Shown: in pieces, positions 12,758 through 22,817 of the stretch
Numbering within the stretch: the first letter of the stretch is position 1
How the letters are laid out: every line of letters begins with the position of its first letter
NCBI GenBank assembly: GCA_023525975.1
Contig: CM042032.1
Coordinates: 74,918,260-74,982,259, forward strand
DNA: 64,000 nt
DNA from: Smallanthus sonchifolius
Taxonomy: Eukaryota; Streptophyta; Magnoliopsida; Asterales; Asteraceae
Direction of reading: 5' to 3'
The notes under the pieces: model-generated
Seen by the model: the letters and a program-made list of their open reading frames with translations, nothing else
Told to the model about the DNA's origin: nothing
Databases searched by the model: none
Program-made: the position numbers and the translations under genes

Positions 12758-13048
12758 CCTTCTTCTTCAAGCTTTAGCAGACTCCATTGATGAAAAGCTT
12801 CAGAAATCAAAGTTAAGAAAATAGCAATCCAATCCTGCAAAAATCTTCCAAATGTGTTTCTAAACAAGAATCCAATCTTCAAAACCCGAGAAAATCAAAG
12901 AAAAATCCTGAAAAATGATGAAACAGTGCTCAAAATCAATGGAACAGTACTCAGACTTGCAGAACCAGAGAAAACTTGAATCTCAGATGAAATTACACCT
13001 AAAATCAATCACAAAAAACTGATAATACTTAGAAATCAGGAGCATATA

Positions 13049-13060
13049 GCTCTGATACCA
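13049..13060 (-). promoter_or_regulatory. Element D primer binding site
   Basis: The minus strand reads TGGTATCAGAGC two bases inside the LTR. It is complementary to the 3' end of initiator tRNA-Met, the usual primer of plant copia elements. Confidence 0.9.
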
Positions 13061-13062
13061 AT

Positions 13063-13664
13063 TGTAGGTCCTGATTTTAGACAAAATCACTCAAATAGAT
13101 CGATTACACACACACACCCCCCTGCGGAATAAGTGTGTATGGTGGTGAAACAGAAGCAAATACTAGTAAATGGTGAAGATAACATGCTAACCACATTCAA
13201 GAACACAATACAGATTGATATGGAAGTGTAAGAACACAATGAACACAATCACTGGTTGTATTGATTCAAGGAAAACTGTGAAAATGGAATGCAAGGGTTA
13301 CAGCCGCTACTCACACACTAAACATTCTCATAACTAGGCTATTTATAGGCTGCTGACAGGTATCGAAAGTATGCTCATCGAAACTACTAGTTTCGATTAA
13401 GCATTTACATCAGATACAAAAACCACCTGTCGAAACAACCCATCTATCGAAACTACTAGTTTCGATTGAACAAACTCAATCGAAACTATGTAGTTTTGAT
13501 TGAACAAACTCAATCGAAACTAGGTAGTTTCAATGGCCCAGAGATAAACTATAAAAACAGTAAATTACATCAAATAGAAACTTTAGAAAAATAGACATAA
13601 CAAACAAAAGACATTTGCTCAGAGTTACATTGATGACATAGCTTACAAAATACTTGACCCTACA
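13063..13664 (-). repeat. Element D 5' LTR
   Basis: A 602-bp LTR is bounded by TGTAGG and CCTACA and followed by the PBS. A TATA box (TATAAATAG on the minus strand, about 13340-13347) lies just downstream of the motif array. A single copy is present in the window, so no age can be estimated. Confidence 0.8.
13363..13535 (-). repeat. Element D LTR motif array upstream of TATA box
   Basis: Two complete dyads at 13377-13397 and 13446-13466 have arms ATCGAAACTA and TAGTTTCGAT around one C. Several further full or half sites run to about 13532. On the minus strand the array ends about 15-20 bp before TATAAATAG. Confidence 0.8.
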
Positions 13665-13929
13665 ACGTGTTCATAACCCGACAGAGTACTTGTAAACTTA
13701 AGGATATATGTATATTAAGCAACATATCACAATGCATGTCAAACAATTTCATAAAAATAACCAACAAATTTTCAATCTAATAAAGCATTTAGCATATAAG
13801 AACTACACAATACTATAAACAAGAACAAGAAGTTCAAGAAGGTATTTCTTGTCTATTACACAAGAATTCTATGTGAAAAACTAGAAAAAAGGAAGGAAAT
13901 TTGTAGTATGTTGTTTTCCAAAAAAGAAT
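13665..13929. other. Unassigned 265-bp segment between elements D and B
   Basis: AT-rich, with no open frame and no recognised repeat. It is presumably older host or element DNA into which B, and possibly D, inserted. Confidence 0.4.
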
Positions 13930-14110
13930 TGTAGATGCATATTATGTCCCTAATCCCTTGTAATATTTATTTCATCTATGTTTAATGTAACTATTTGATG
14001 TATTAATGAAATTACATGTTTATCCTTAATGTTTACTCATATATAACGACTGTGTATTAAATGATCTGATAAATATCGATAACGTTGATCAATCGTGCTA
14101 TTGAAAGGCC

Positions 14111-14305
14111 CATTCGCACGAATGGATCATGAGAATGATCCATTCGTGCGAATAGATCATGAGAATGATTCATTCACTAGAATATGTCATGAGAATGACT
14201 CATTCGCACGAATGAAACATTCTGATGATTCATTCTTACGAATGAACCATTCTGCTGATTCATTCGCACGAATGAGTCCATTCACATGGCTCATTCGTAC
14301 GAATA
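14111..14305 (+). repeat. Element B LTR motif array with 30-bp period
   Basis: Seven copies of CATTCGYACGAATG-type sites start at 14111, 14141, 14171, 14201, 14231, 14261 and 14292, so the spacing is 30, 30, 30, 30, 30 and 31 bp. CATTCGTACGAATG is a perfect 14-bp palindrome; most copies are one mismatch away. The array ends 11 bp before the TATA box. Short ORFs here with 10-aa repeats simply reflect this period. Confidence 0.9.
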
Positions 14306-14315
14306 GCCTCTGCAC

Positions 14316-14325
14316 TATATATATA
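14316..14325 (+). promoter_or_regulatory. Element B LTR TATA box
   Basis: TATATATATA lies directly downstream of the motif array; transcription would start about 30 bp further on. The same box occurs at 24567-24576 in the second LTR. Confidence 0.7.
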
Positions 14326-14650
14326 ACTTTCACTTCATGAGCACACAACAGAATAGAATACACAACACATATACACATACTGTCCAGAGTAGAACAAGAC
14401 TAAGAATAGAACACACAAACTCTCTGCATCTGTATTGTCGAATCTCTGTTCTAGAGAGTTTCCAGGTCTTGTATCCAACTTCTCTACACCAAAGGGTCGA
14501 TAGAAACCTTCGATTCGTCGTCTAATCCGCTCGTTTCTTACGACCCGATCCGTGTCATAGATTGGATTGCCAATCAAATCGGATTCCGCACGATTTGGTT
14601 CGGTTAATGTGTTGAATCATTGGATCAAGGTAGATCCTGATCCAACAAAG

Positions 14651-14662
14651 TGGTATCAGAGC
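14651..14662 (+). promoter_or_regulatory. Element B primer binding site
   Basis: TGGTATCAGAGC, complementary to initiator tRNA-Met, lies three bases after the LTR end. A second copy lies at 24902-24913 after the right LTR. Confidence 0.92.
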
Positions 14663-14878
14663 CTGATTGTGCTCTAGATTCAACATAGAAAATCTGATCT
14701 TGCTTTTGATCTTGCTTTTTCTAGCTTCTTGAATGTTATAAAGATCACTTGATCGTTGTTTTTCCACGTTCATATCTTGTGATTATTGCTTCTGAGTGAT
14801 CTGATCATCTCAGATTCCAGATCTGATAAAAGGCTCAATCATTGGTGCTTTTTGGTGCAAAAAAGTCAAACTGCCCTC

Positions 14879-15139
14879 TGTCGTACGAATGGCTACTATG
14901 ATGAACTTCATTCGCATGAATGGCTCCTACCATTCGCACGAATAGATCAAGTCTCCCGCTCGTTTGTTCAAACTTCCAATCGCACGAATAGAAATTCCAG
15001 TCGCACGAATAGAAAATTCCATTCGCACGAATAGAAAATTCCATTCGCACGAATAGAAAATTCCAGTCGCACGAATAGAAAATTCCATTCGCACGAATAG
15101 AAAATTCCAGTCGCACGAATAGACCCATTCGTACAAATC
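14879..15139 (+). repeat. Element B leader motif array with 22-bp units
   Basis: Between PBS and gag the leader carries about ten sites of the CATTCGCACGAAT type. From 14980 to 15120 they form 22-bp tandem units ending in 'AATAGAAAATTCC'. The copy at 25129-25368 has the same order but lacks one 22-bp unit. Confidence 0.88.
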
Positions 15140-15183
15140 TCTTCTGAATTTTTTCTAAGTGTCGAAAAACTTCGTTTTTTATC

Positions 15184-17940
15184 ATGTCGGACTTAGCCTT
15201 TGTTGCCAGTCAGAACAGCAAAATCCAAAACTTGTTATTAATCGATAATGAAGCTGGAAATGCTAACAAGGCTCCAAAACTCATGACAATGGACGAATAT
15301 CATCACTGGAAAAACAGGTTTGAGATACACATTAATGGAGTTGATACAAACTTATGGATGATGATAGAGAATGGATATCAAAAAGTGTTGAGTGAGGATG
15401 GAACTCCTGTTTTGGCTTCACTTTTAAGCGAACAACAAAGAAAAGATTATGACTTAGAAAAGAAGGCATATGCTATCCTATCTCAGGCCATGTCAAGAGA
15501 AATATTTCATCAATTCAGGCTGTTTACATCTTCAAAATCTCTGTGGGATGCCTTAGAACAACGTCACGAAGGAAATGCTTCGTTGAAAGCTATCAATGCT
15601 AAGGCCATTCGGAAGGAATTTGATAATTTTATGTATATTGGAAATGAGTCCTTAGATGATCTATTTGAGAGATTCTATCACTTGATGAGTGAATTACATG
15701 CCCATGGGGTCAAAACAACGAAAGAAGAAAAGGTTCAATGCATGGCAGATGCACTACCACCAAAATGGGATTCATTCTTGATGGTTCTCAAACAGAACAA
15801 TACTCTTGAAACCATTGACATCAATGAATTTCTTCAGAAATTGAGAGAACAAGAGGTGATGAATAAGTGGAAGTTAAAGAGAGGTGTACAAGCTCAGGAT
15901 CCTTCATTGTACTATTCTACATCAACTCAACAAAATGCTCCTTTGCAGACTGCGTTTGTATCAAACATGTCAAATGTTTCAGCCAGCCAGTCTTCAACAG
16001 CTCATGCTTCAGTTCCATCAAGCTCGGTTCCAAAGCAGGGAAATACTGCTACTACTCCTCCACCAAGCCCCATTAAATTGCAAACAGACAACTTCGACAA
16101 GGTTACTATCGAAGTGGCCAAGGAACACATGGCTCTGTTGTCTACCGTTGTCAATTCATATGACAGTCTTGTTGCTGGACAGGTTGGAAACAGTCATCTG
16201 ACAGCAGAAGACTATGCTCAGATTGATAAGGATGAAATGGATCGAATTGATATAATGTGGGCTCTTGCAAGTGCAGTCAGAAGAGCGAGAGATTATGTAA
16301 AAAGGACAGGAAAAACTCTCGAAGGGAACAAAGACACTACTTATGGTTTTGATCTGTCTGCTGTTGTTTGTTTTAACTGTGGTGAGAAAGGGCATTTTGC
16401 TAGGCAATGTGAAAAGCCTAAACAGACTGGAAACCGTAACCCTTTCAACAACCGTCAAAGCCAACCGAAGCCACAAACTCAAAATATAGAAACAAACATT
16501 GTTCCAGTTACTCTTGCACAAGATAAAGGAACTTCAAGTGGAACAAAAGCTATGGTTGTTCAAACAGATGAGACTGTTGATTGGTCTTTTAAATTTGGAA
16601 CTGATGGCAATTCAGGGGATAGAGCTTACATGGCAAAGACTGTAGAAATCAATGAAGAATCAGATTCTGATGCTGAGAGAGAGATTTCTTCAGAAAGTTC
16701 ATCAGCTGCAGACGACACATCTTCAAACAGTTCTGGCTTCACACCTGAGAATGAAGATAAATCATCTGTCGTCTCTTCAAGTCAATCGACAGCTGATGTG
16801 GATGATAACAATTCCTCTTCTGAATCTACCTGTAGCTGTGCTTTTATGGTAAAAACATCCACAGGCATTCAGGTAAATTCTGAGAGTTTTGAAAGTGAGT
16901 CTGAATCTCAACCGTGTTTAAATTGTGATGAACTTGAAAAGAAAATTGAGACACTTAAAAGTCACAACACAGATTTAATTGCTGATTTAACTAATTGTCT
17001 TGAAGCAAACCGTGTTTTAAAGGGAAACGAACTTGCCTTCAAAAACAAAATTGATCTTTTAAACAGGCAAGTTCATGAATTAGAAATCTGTGTTATCAAC
17101 AAACAAAATGCCATCACCTTTTATTTAAACACGATTGATGAAACAAAGAAAAAGCTGGTGCTTGTCGAGTGTGATTATGAAACTCTAAATCAAAAGTTGA
17201 AAAGTTATTCAAACTCTTCTTACCTTCTTGATTACATGATTTCACGGTCCACTCCAGGACAGAAAAATGTTGGGTTTGGGTATAAAAATTGTCCTCCACC
17301 GGTGTTGAATACCATGGTAAACACACCGGATGATAACCCAATCATCGACTTTAAGGTCAAAACGCCACTTGTCGTTGATCCAACCGAAAACAAAATTTCT
17401 CAACAAAAGGTTGACGATAATGGTGCTTCGACCTCGAAGTCCCAGTGTGTTGATGGAATAGTAGAAGAATGGGATGAAGACGACGATGAGTGCCCTACTC
17501 GTGGTTTGGGACACAATAGCTCGTCTGCTCCACAGAATGACAGCATTGGTATTTCAAAATCTGCTTCTAAAACTGTTTTTAAAATTAAACAAACCAATTG
17601 CCGTCCATCTTATCTCACTACTTCTAATCAGAAGAGTCAAGTAACCAAAGCCTCAATCAAAAAGGTTAATTTTGTTAAAGCTGGAGAGTCTGTTAAATCA
17701 AACAAGTCACTCTGTTCAGCTGAACAAAAAGAAACTAAGGCTGGTGGTTCAAAATCTCACCAAAGTGAAAATCAATACAGATCTCCGAGGATGGTTGAGC
17801 GGAGATACTGTTTTGAGTGCGGTACAAAAGGAAACGTTGTTGTCAACTGTCCTTATCTTCAGAAGCTAAGTAAAAGAGTTAATCATTTTCCAGAAAATAA
17901 ACAAAAGTTTTTAAAGTCAAAATCTAACTCTTTTACCTAG
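15184..17940 (+). CDS. Element B Gag polyprotein, intact
   Basis: A 918-aa open frame starts 37 nt after the leader array. Residues about 25-235 form a UBN2-type capsid region (MDEYHHWKNRFEIHING, KSLWDALEQRHEGN, ALPPKWDSF). A CCHC knuckle CFNCGEKGHFARQC lies at about residues 396-409. A Ser/Glu-rich acidic stretch and a coiled-coil-like Leu/Lys-rich stretch (about 570-680) follow. A second knuckle CFECGTKGNVVVNC at about 876-889 has Asn in place of the zinc-binding His. The equivalent knuckle in element C keeps the His. Gag would form the particle and bind RNA. The ORF ends in TAG, and the same frame stays open beyond it. Confidence 0.92.
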   Translation: MSDLAFVASQNSKIQNLLLIDNEAGNANKAPKLMTMDEYHHWKNRFEIHINGVDTNLWMMIENGYQKVLSEDGTPVLASLLSEQQRKDYDLEKKAYAILSQAMSREIFHQFRLFTSSKSLWDALEQRHEGNASLKAINAKAIRKEFDNFMYIGNESLDDLFERFYHLMSELHAHGVKTTKEEKVQCMADALPPKWDSFLMVLKQNNTLETIDINEFLQKLREQEVMNKWKLKRGVQAQDPSLYYSTSTQQNAPLQTAFVSNMSNVSASQSSTAHASVPSSSVPKQGNTATTPPPSPIKLQTDNFDKVTIEVAKEHMALLSTVVNSYDSLVAGQVGNSHLTAEDYAQIDKDEMDRIDIMWALASAVRRARDYVKRTGKTLEGNKDTTYGFDLSAVVCFNCGEKGHFARQCEKPKQTGNRNPFNNRQSQPKPQTQNIETNIVPVTLAQDKGTSSGTKAMVVQTDETVDWSFKFGTDGNSGDRAYMAKTVEINEESDSDAEREISSESSSAADDTSSNSSGFTPENEDKSSVVSSSQSTADVDDNNSSSESTCSCAFMVKTSTGIQVNSESFESESESQPCLNCDELEKKIETLKSHNTDLIADLTNCLEANRVLKGNELAFKNKIDLLNRQVHELEICVINKQNAITFYLNTIDETKKKLVLVECDYETLNQKLKSYSNSSYLLDYMISRSTPGQKNVGFGYKNCPPPVLNTMVNTPDDNPIIDFKVKTPLVVDPTENKISQQKVDDNGASTSKSQCVDGIVEEWDEDDDECPTRGLGHNSSSAPQNDSIGISKSASKTVFKIKQTNCRPSYLTTSNQKSQVTKASIKKVNFVKAGESVKSNKSLCSAEQKETKAGGSKSHQSENQYRSPRMVERRYCFECGTKGNVVVNCPYLQKLSKRVNHFPENKQKFLKSKSNSFT

Positions 17941-18348
17941 CAACAAGTGCATCAAAAGAAAGTTAAACAAAAGGTGCATGACTTGTTGGTCTCTGATTCG
18001 AGTTCCACACCTGTACAAATCGTTAAGCAATCTACTGTTTACCACAAACAGTCGTTGCACAAAGAACATGTGTGGAAAGCAAAATCAGATGATGCTTCTG
18101 ACGACGGTACTTCAAAGTCAGGTGGTTGTTCCAAAAGTCCACAAGGACAGTGGATGGATTGTACGGTTGTAGATGAGTCTGGAAAATCCAAGACCGTAAA
18201 GGCTTGGGTTCCTAATCTAAACTATTTTTTATCAATTACGTTCCTGTATATATTTTCTTTCTTGCGTTTATTAAAAATATTAAAAAACTCAAAAAGATTT
18301 TTTTTCATTTTTAAATTTTGGGGGGAGAAAATGTCAGTAAGAAAATGA
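17941..18348 (+). CDS. Element B Gag C-terminal extension after TAG
   Basis: The frame is the same as gag after the TAG at 17938-17940 and stays open for 135 codons. The part around 18130-18225 (QWMDCTVVDESGKSKTVKAWVPNLN) matches the end of gag in element C (a stretch ending TTMAWVSKSN), so the TAG probably interrupts an older longer gag. After that point the frame runs into AT-rich sequence that looks noncoding (YFLSITFLYIFSFLRL). It could be reached only by readthrough. In C, protease begins just after this site; in B it is absent. Confidence 0.5.
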   Translation, partial: QQVHQKKVKQKVHDLLVSDSSSTPVQIVKQSTVYHKQSLHKEHVWKAKSDDASDDGTSKSGGCSKSPQGQWMDCTVVDESGKSKTVKAWVPNLNYFLSITFLYIFSFLRLLKILKNSKRFFFIFKFWGEKMSVRK

Positions 18349-19813
18349 TCTCTCGCTGAGAAAAATGATAGTACACAGACACTAGTTATCTGAGACTCCA
18401 AAAAGATTTTCTAATTGTGTACAGTTTGTTTAAAAAAAAAAAAAATTTCCCATTTTTGTACAGTCTAAAACCCAAAAACATCTGAAAAACTCAAAAATGA
18501 GAAATCGTATCCAACCTTTGGGAAGTGATGGCACACTAACCATATGTATGAAACACATTGCATTTAATGTCATAGTGAATAGTCACACTAAGTCGACATG
18601 TGATGCATTGATAGGCTTATCTTACTGAATCTCGACCATTGATGATCAATCTATACCATATTAGATATTGTCTTGTGAGTCACATAATGGTGAAAGGATT
18701 GACGAAAATCAACAATAGAAACTGAAGGTGTTTCTCATTCTGTGCACACCAGTTATCATCGGTTTAATGAGATATCAGAAAGTAGTTATAAAATTAAAAA
18801 TTAGATTCCGAAGTCGTATACGTGCCATATTGCCTTGTAAATACCTGGCTGAAGCCGTCCATGCGATTAAGAATAAAATAAAAGTATGAATCCGAATCCG
18901 TATATGTGCCATATTACCGGGTTGCAGCCTGGTTGAAGCCATCCATGGGATAGGATGAACACAAACACCGTTAGCTGCATACGTGCCATATTGCCTTGTA
19001 AATACCTGGCTGAAGCCGTCCATGAGCTGATGGCTGTCACTATGAATACTAAAAAAAAAAAAAAAAAAAAAAAAATTGGTGTAGTAAAGAAGTAACAGGG
19101 AATAACTGAGATCTCATGAACTTATGATGACTGGTTAAGTAAGTTGTGCTGATTTGAAACATTAACATGTTTTGAAAAGTAATTCAAGTCAATTCTTAAC
19201 TAGTGTGGGACACACAGATAATGGACTTAATCCTTCAAGATCATCTTGTAAGTGTTGAGAAAAGGTATGCATAAGTTTATGATGGACAAACATATCAATG
19301 ATCGCATTTTGACTAAGTGTACTTAAAGCTCAGATAATTTGCAATATTGATGATTGCTATGAGTCTAGTACTGATCCCATGTTCGGATCTTTCTCACAAA
19401 AAGATGTGTAAATACCATTGTATAGTTGTATCTACAAAATTCAAAATGTCTCAGATCATTAGTCATTAAGTCTGTATGATTTCTCATAAGGATCATTCTT
19501 ACTAAGACATGTGTATATATATCTTGTTGATATTATTTTCAGTATTACATATTCAAAAAATCCAAAAAGATTTTAATTTTTCTGAATTTTAGATTATTCG
19601 ATAAGACTTGAACGACTGTTATCAACCAAATTTGAAAACCGCTTGACTTCCTGATTGATCAAATCGTTCCTTTACTTCATAACCTATTCCAAAACTTCAT
19701 AATTGATCCCTCACTTCATAATTTAATACTTCATAATCAAATTGTTGTCAAGACCAATGTGGTCGGATATCCCATTTAACCTGAAAAGTTTAATTTGCAT
19801 AAGGGGATTGTCC
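18349..19813 (+). other. Element B spacer replacing pol
   Basis: No coding sequence is present. Three imperfect copies of a block of about 45-50 bp (GCCATATTGCCTTGTAAATA ... GAAGCC.TCCATG) lie near 18825-18865, 18907-18949 and 18985-19024. Poly-A runs occur at 18433-18445 and about 19050-19075. A short stretch with 'AATGATAGTACA' near 18363 resembles the post-pol spacer of element C near 43225, suggesting that this spacer is the original 3' spacer left after pol was lost (weak evidence). Confidence 0.5.
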
Positions 19814-20090
19814 CATTCGTACGAATGGATGAGAAGAATGGCTCACTCGTACGAATGGATGAGAAGAATGGCTCACTCGTACGAATGGATGAGGAGAATA
19901 GCTCATTCACACGAATGGACTGACCAGAATGGTCCACTCGTACGAATGAGTGGCAGAATGAATCAAGTTTAGCTCATTCACACGAATGGACTGACCAGAA
20001 TGGTCCACTCGTACGAATGAGTGACAGAATGAATCAAGTCTAGCTTATTCGCACGAATGGAATGACCAGAATGGTCCATTCGTACGAATG
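19814..20090 (+). repeat. Element B motif array upstream of internal TATA box
   Basis: Nine sites of the CATTCGTACGAATG type start at 19814, 19844, 19874, 19904, 19935, 19975, 20006, 20046 and 20077. The first five are 30-31 bp apart, as in the LTR. The array ends 14 bp before a TATAAATA box, repeating the LTR arrangement at an internal site. Confidence 0.88.
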
Positions 20091-20103
20091 AACCAGGCCA
20101 TCT

Positions 20104-20111
20104 TATAAATA
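20104..20111 (+). promoter_or_regulatory. Element B internal TATA box for the accessory ORF
   Basis: TATAAATA follows the array. A transcript starting near 20140 would have an ATG-free first exon to 20242. A donor-like CAG/GTATAA follows at 20243. The same layout occurs in element C. The TATA sequence is directly visible; promoter activity is inferred. Confidence 0.6.
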
Positions 20112-20242
20112 TGCCATTCATTCGCATGTGCAGTCTCATTCGCACATTTCAGAAAGCATTCGCACGTCTGTTTGATTGAAATTCTGATTTTGAACAAAAC
20201 TCCGTCCAATCACCGATCTAATCATTTGATTTCATTTTACAG

Positions 20243-20772
20243 GTATAACCCCACAAGTATTCATCAAATGTATAACGATTTGAGGATGTTCGATTAGATT
20301 TAGGGCTCAAAACCGAAAACCAAACTTAAAAACGTAAAAAATGAATTAATAAACCGATTAAAATGCTAAATACTGGTTGAAAACCATAGTCGAGTGTTTT
20401 GGTGTCTTTTTCGGCAAATCTTATCAAGTGTTGGTTGATTTTTGGACAAATTGGATCGCGACCCGTCTGTCATACGAATGGACACACTCTTCATGTTCAT
20501 TCGTACGAATGAGAACAACATTCATTCACACGAATGAACGCTCATTCACACGAATGAACGCTCATTCACACGAATGAAACTCATTCGCACGAATGAATAC
20601 TCATTCATATGAATGAAACTCATTCGCACGAATGAATAGGCAGAATGATCCATTCGCACGAATGAACCAACTTTTAGGGTTCATTCGTACAGAGGGAAAA
20701 AGGTCCAAAAGTTCATATTTCCAAAATCTTGCATGTACTGATCTGATGTGCTTCATGTTTTTGTGTTTGCAG
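20243..20772 (+). other. Element B putative intron before the accessory ORF
   Basis: Donor CAG/GTATAA lies at 20243 and a T-rich acceptor ending TTTGCAG at 20772, 10 nt before the accessory ATG at 20783. The 530-nt interval holds a motif array. Splicing is inferred from consensus and from the parallel in element C. Confidence 0.5.
20470..20690 (+). repeat. Element B motif array inside putative intron, 20-bp period
   Basis: About ten sites, including full ones starting at 20498, 20523, 20543, 20563, 20582, 20602, 20621 and 20651, are mostly 19-21 bp apart. The site at 20602 (CATTCATATGAATG) is a perfect palindrome in which both arms differ from the consensus, i.e. a compensated variant. Confidence 0.85.
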
Positions 20773-20782
20773 ACTGATCGTT

Positions 20783-22817
20783 ATGGCGCACAGAGCTCCA
20801 GTTGTTCTTAAAGCTTCAACAAAAAGCAACATTTGTGCTTACATGATCCCAACTTCAAAGAATGCAAGACCGTTTATTGGAATGATCGAGTTCTTGTCTC
20901 GATCCAGGATAGCCCATGCTATATCTTATATCTGCACTCCCTATGCTTCTCATCAACGGGAATTCTGGGCCACAGCTGAAATAGACTGTGAAGTTTCACC
21001 AACTGTGATACGGGGAAAGATTGCAGGACAGGAGGTTATTGTATCTGCCTCTCACATTCGCCGATTGTGTCAATTCGGTGATCATCCTGAAGATCCAGTG
21101 ACACTGGATAAATATCTGGTCCGTGGATGCTTCATGAGAATAAAGTACGACGGAAATGTCGCCGAAGGCGTTCTCAACAAGGCGAACCTCTGTCCCCAGT
21201 ATAAATATCTAGGACACGTTCTTCTTCACTGCCTCGGTTCCCGTCGTGGCGGATTTGATGATATGCGCGAAACAATACAGAGCACATTTGTGGCACTGGT
21301 GTTGAACATACCATTCAACTTTTCAGAGATGGTGTTCACACACCTGAAGGAAAACATCTCGCTAAAAGGGGACAATGCGTATCTCATGTACCCCCGATTC
21401 TTACAGATGATAATCGATGACCAACTTCCTCTACTGCCACGATCCGATATTGACATGATAAGGCTGGAGCATATGACTGATGTCACACTAAACCGGGTAC
21501 AGACTTATAGGGGAAGACCAACAAAGCCTCCACATAAACGCCTTATTGGACATCTGGCAAATTCTGATTATATGGCACCTGCAAACAGAAATTGGCGTCA
21601 CGATAATAGTGATTCTGACAGGGAGGATATTGTTGTGCCTCCAGCTGACGACCAAGATGACGACGACCAAGATGGTCAGGGAGGTGGTGGCAATGCTCCT
21701 AATGTTCCATCTACCGCTGCCACCACTCCTACTGTTACTGCTATCGATTCATCCCTTCCAACTAACCCAGAAGACGTTAACCTGGACACCGTCCTGTTTA
21801 CTGATTCTGAGGAAACTGAAGATGAATTCGAAATCAGTCAACAAGGGGCAAGATTGGTCGCCACAAAACGAAAGAGGGGAGCAGATCAAGGAAGCTCAAG
21901 GGTTGATGATGATGACGTCAGGGATGCTGACTATGTCCCTGACTGTCCACAAGTATCTGCTGCTCCTTCTTCCCAATCTACCCCAGTCAAGAAAGGAAGA
22001 ATGAAGAGAATGGCCAAACGCCAAAAGTTCAAACTTGTCAGAAGGACGGAGAGCACCTCTGCTACAACAGCAACTGCCACCAGGTCTGAGGCACCAATGA
22101 CAACATCCATGCCTCAGACACAAACTGTGCCTTCGATTCCTCCTCCCATCTACACGACTGCTCATACATCATAGCCAGCCACTACTCGAGCTGAGCCATC
22201 AACATCATTGCCGACTATTTCGTTGAACGATCAAATCATCACTCTAAACAGCTTGGTACTGCAGCTTCTGGCTCAAAATCAAGAACAGTCAAAGCGTTTA
22301 GATCTTCAGGGCTCGCAGATCAGTCAGTTGACTCTGCAAAATACTGAACAAGCCCAAGCCATCACAAGTCTTTCCAATAGATGCAATGATCAACAAGCCC
22401 TCCTTCTCACTGCTACAAACCAGAATCAACAGTTGTCTAAAACTGTTGATGCACATGCTCAGAGAATACAAAGGATAGAGGAGGAAAATAAGAGACTGTT
22501 GGAAGACTTAGAAAGCAGAAGGGACACGACACCTAGAATTGAGGGTGCTCGAAATGATGGTGATGATGGTGATGATGATGATGATGATGAGGATGATGAT
22601 GGTGATGATGAGGATGATGATGGTGACGATGATGATGATGATGATGATGATGATAGTGATGATGATGATGATGACAAGAATGACGAAGATAAGGATGATG
22701 GTGCCAATGCTGGTGCTGCATCAAGTGCTTCAAAGACAGCAGAAGCAGAGGCACGCACGAAGCAAAAATTAGACAAACCAGTAGGCCCATCATCAGATAC
22801 ACAAAAGGGAACTGAAG
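20783..22817 (+). CDS. Element B accessory protein, N-terminal part
   Basis: The ATG follows a splice-acceptor-like site. Residues about 1-260 are a globular region with RSRIAHAIS, CEVSPTVIRGKIAGQEV and YPRFLQMIIDDQLP, matched one-to-one by element C. An acidic and basic linker follows (RKRGADQGSS, KKGRMKRMAKRQKFK, nuclear-signal-like). After an in-frame TAG at 22172-22174 the frame continues with a predicted coiled coil (22208-22510) and a long Asp-rich stretch from GAT repeats (22550-22690). The frame ends in TGA at 22820 unless a 143-nt intron is removed. No known enzyme motif was seen. It is not a standard retrotransposon protein; function is unknown. Confidence 0.8.

Larger units (their letters stand above)
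11164..13664 (-). mobile_element. Element D: Ty1/copia retrotransposon, 5' part
   Basis: On the minus strand the order is LTR, PBS, leader with motif array, then gag, which stops at 11163 where another LTR interrupts it. Pol and the second LTR would lie to the left, beyond the window. The tRNA-iMet-type PBS and UBN2-type gag identify a copia element. Confidence 0.8.
13930..14647 (+). repeat. Element B 5' LTR
   Basis: Starts TGTAGATG and ends ATCCAACA, 718 bp. A TATA box (TATATATATA, 14316-14325) follows a seven-copy motif array. The PBS starts three bases after the LTR. It is almost identical to the copy at 24181-24898. Confidence 0.92.

Noticed and set aside
14095..14340. 81-aa ORF with 10-residue repeats (also at 24346-24591)
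   Set aside because: It is only the 30-bp motif array of the element B LTR read as protein; it lies in the promoter region and contains the TATA box.
14835..15185. Minus-strand ORFs with repeated FSIRANGIFYSCDWN-type peptides
   Set aside because: They mirror the 22-bp leader repeats in antisense; no initiation or domain evidence.
20783..22174. Naming the accessory ORF an envelope, a transposase or a synaptobrevin-like protein
   Set aside because: No signal peptide, membrane anchor, catalytic triad or longin fold could be seen; such names in databases would be positional or spurious.
22459..22802. Antisense Ser- or His-rich ORFs
   Set aside because: Shadows of the GAT microsatellite encoding the Asp tract on the plus strand.
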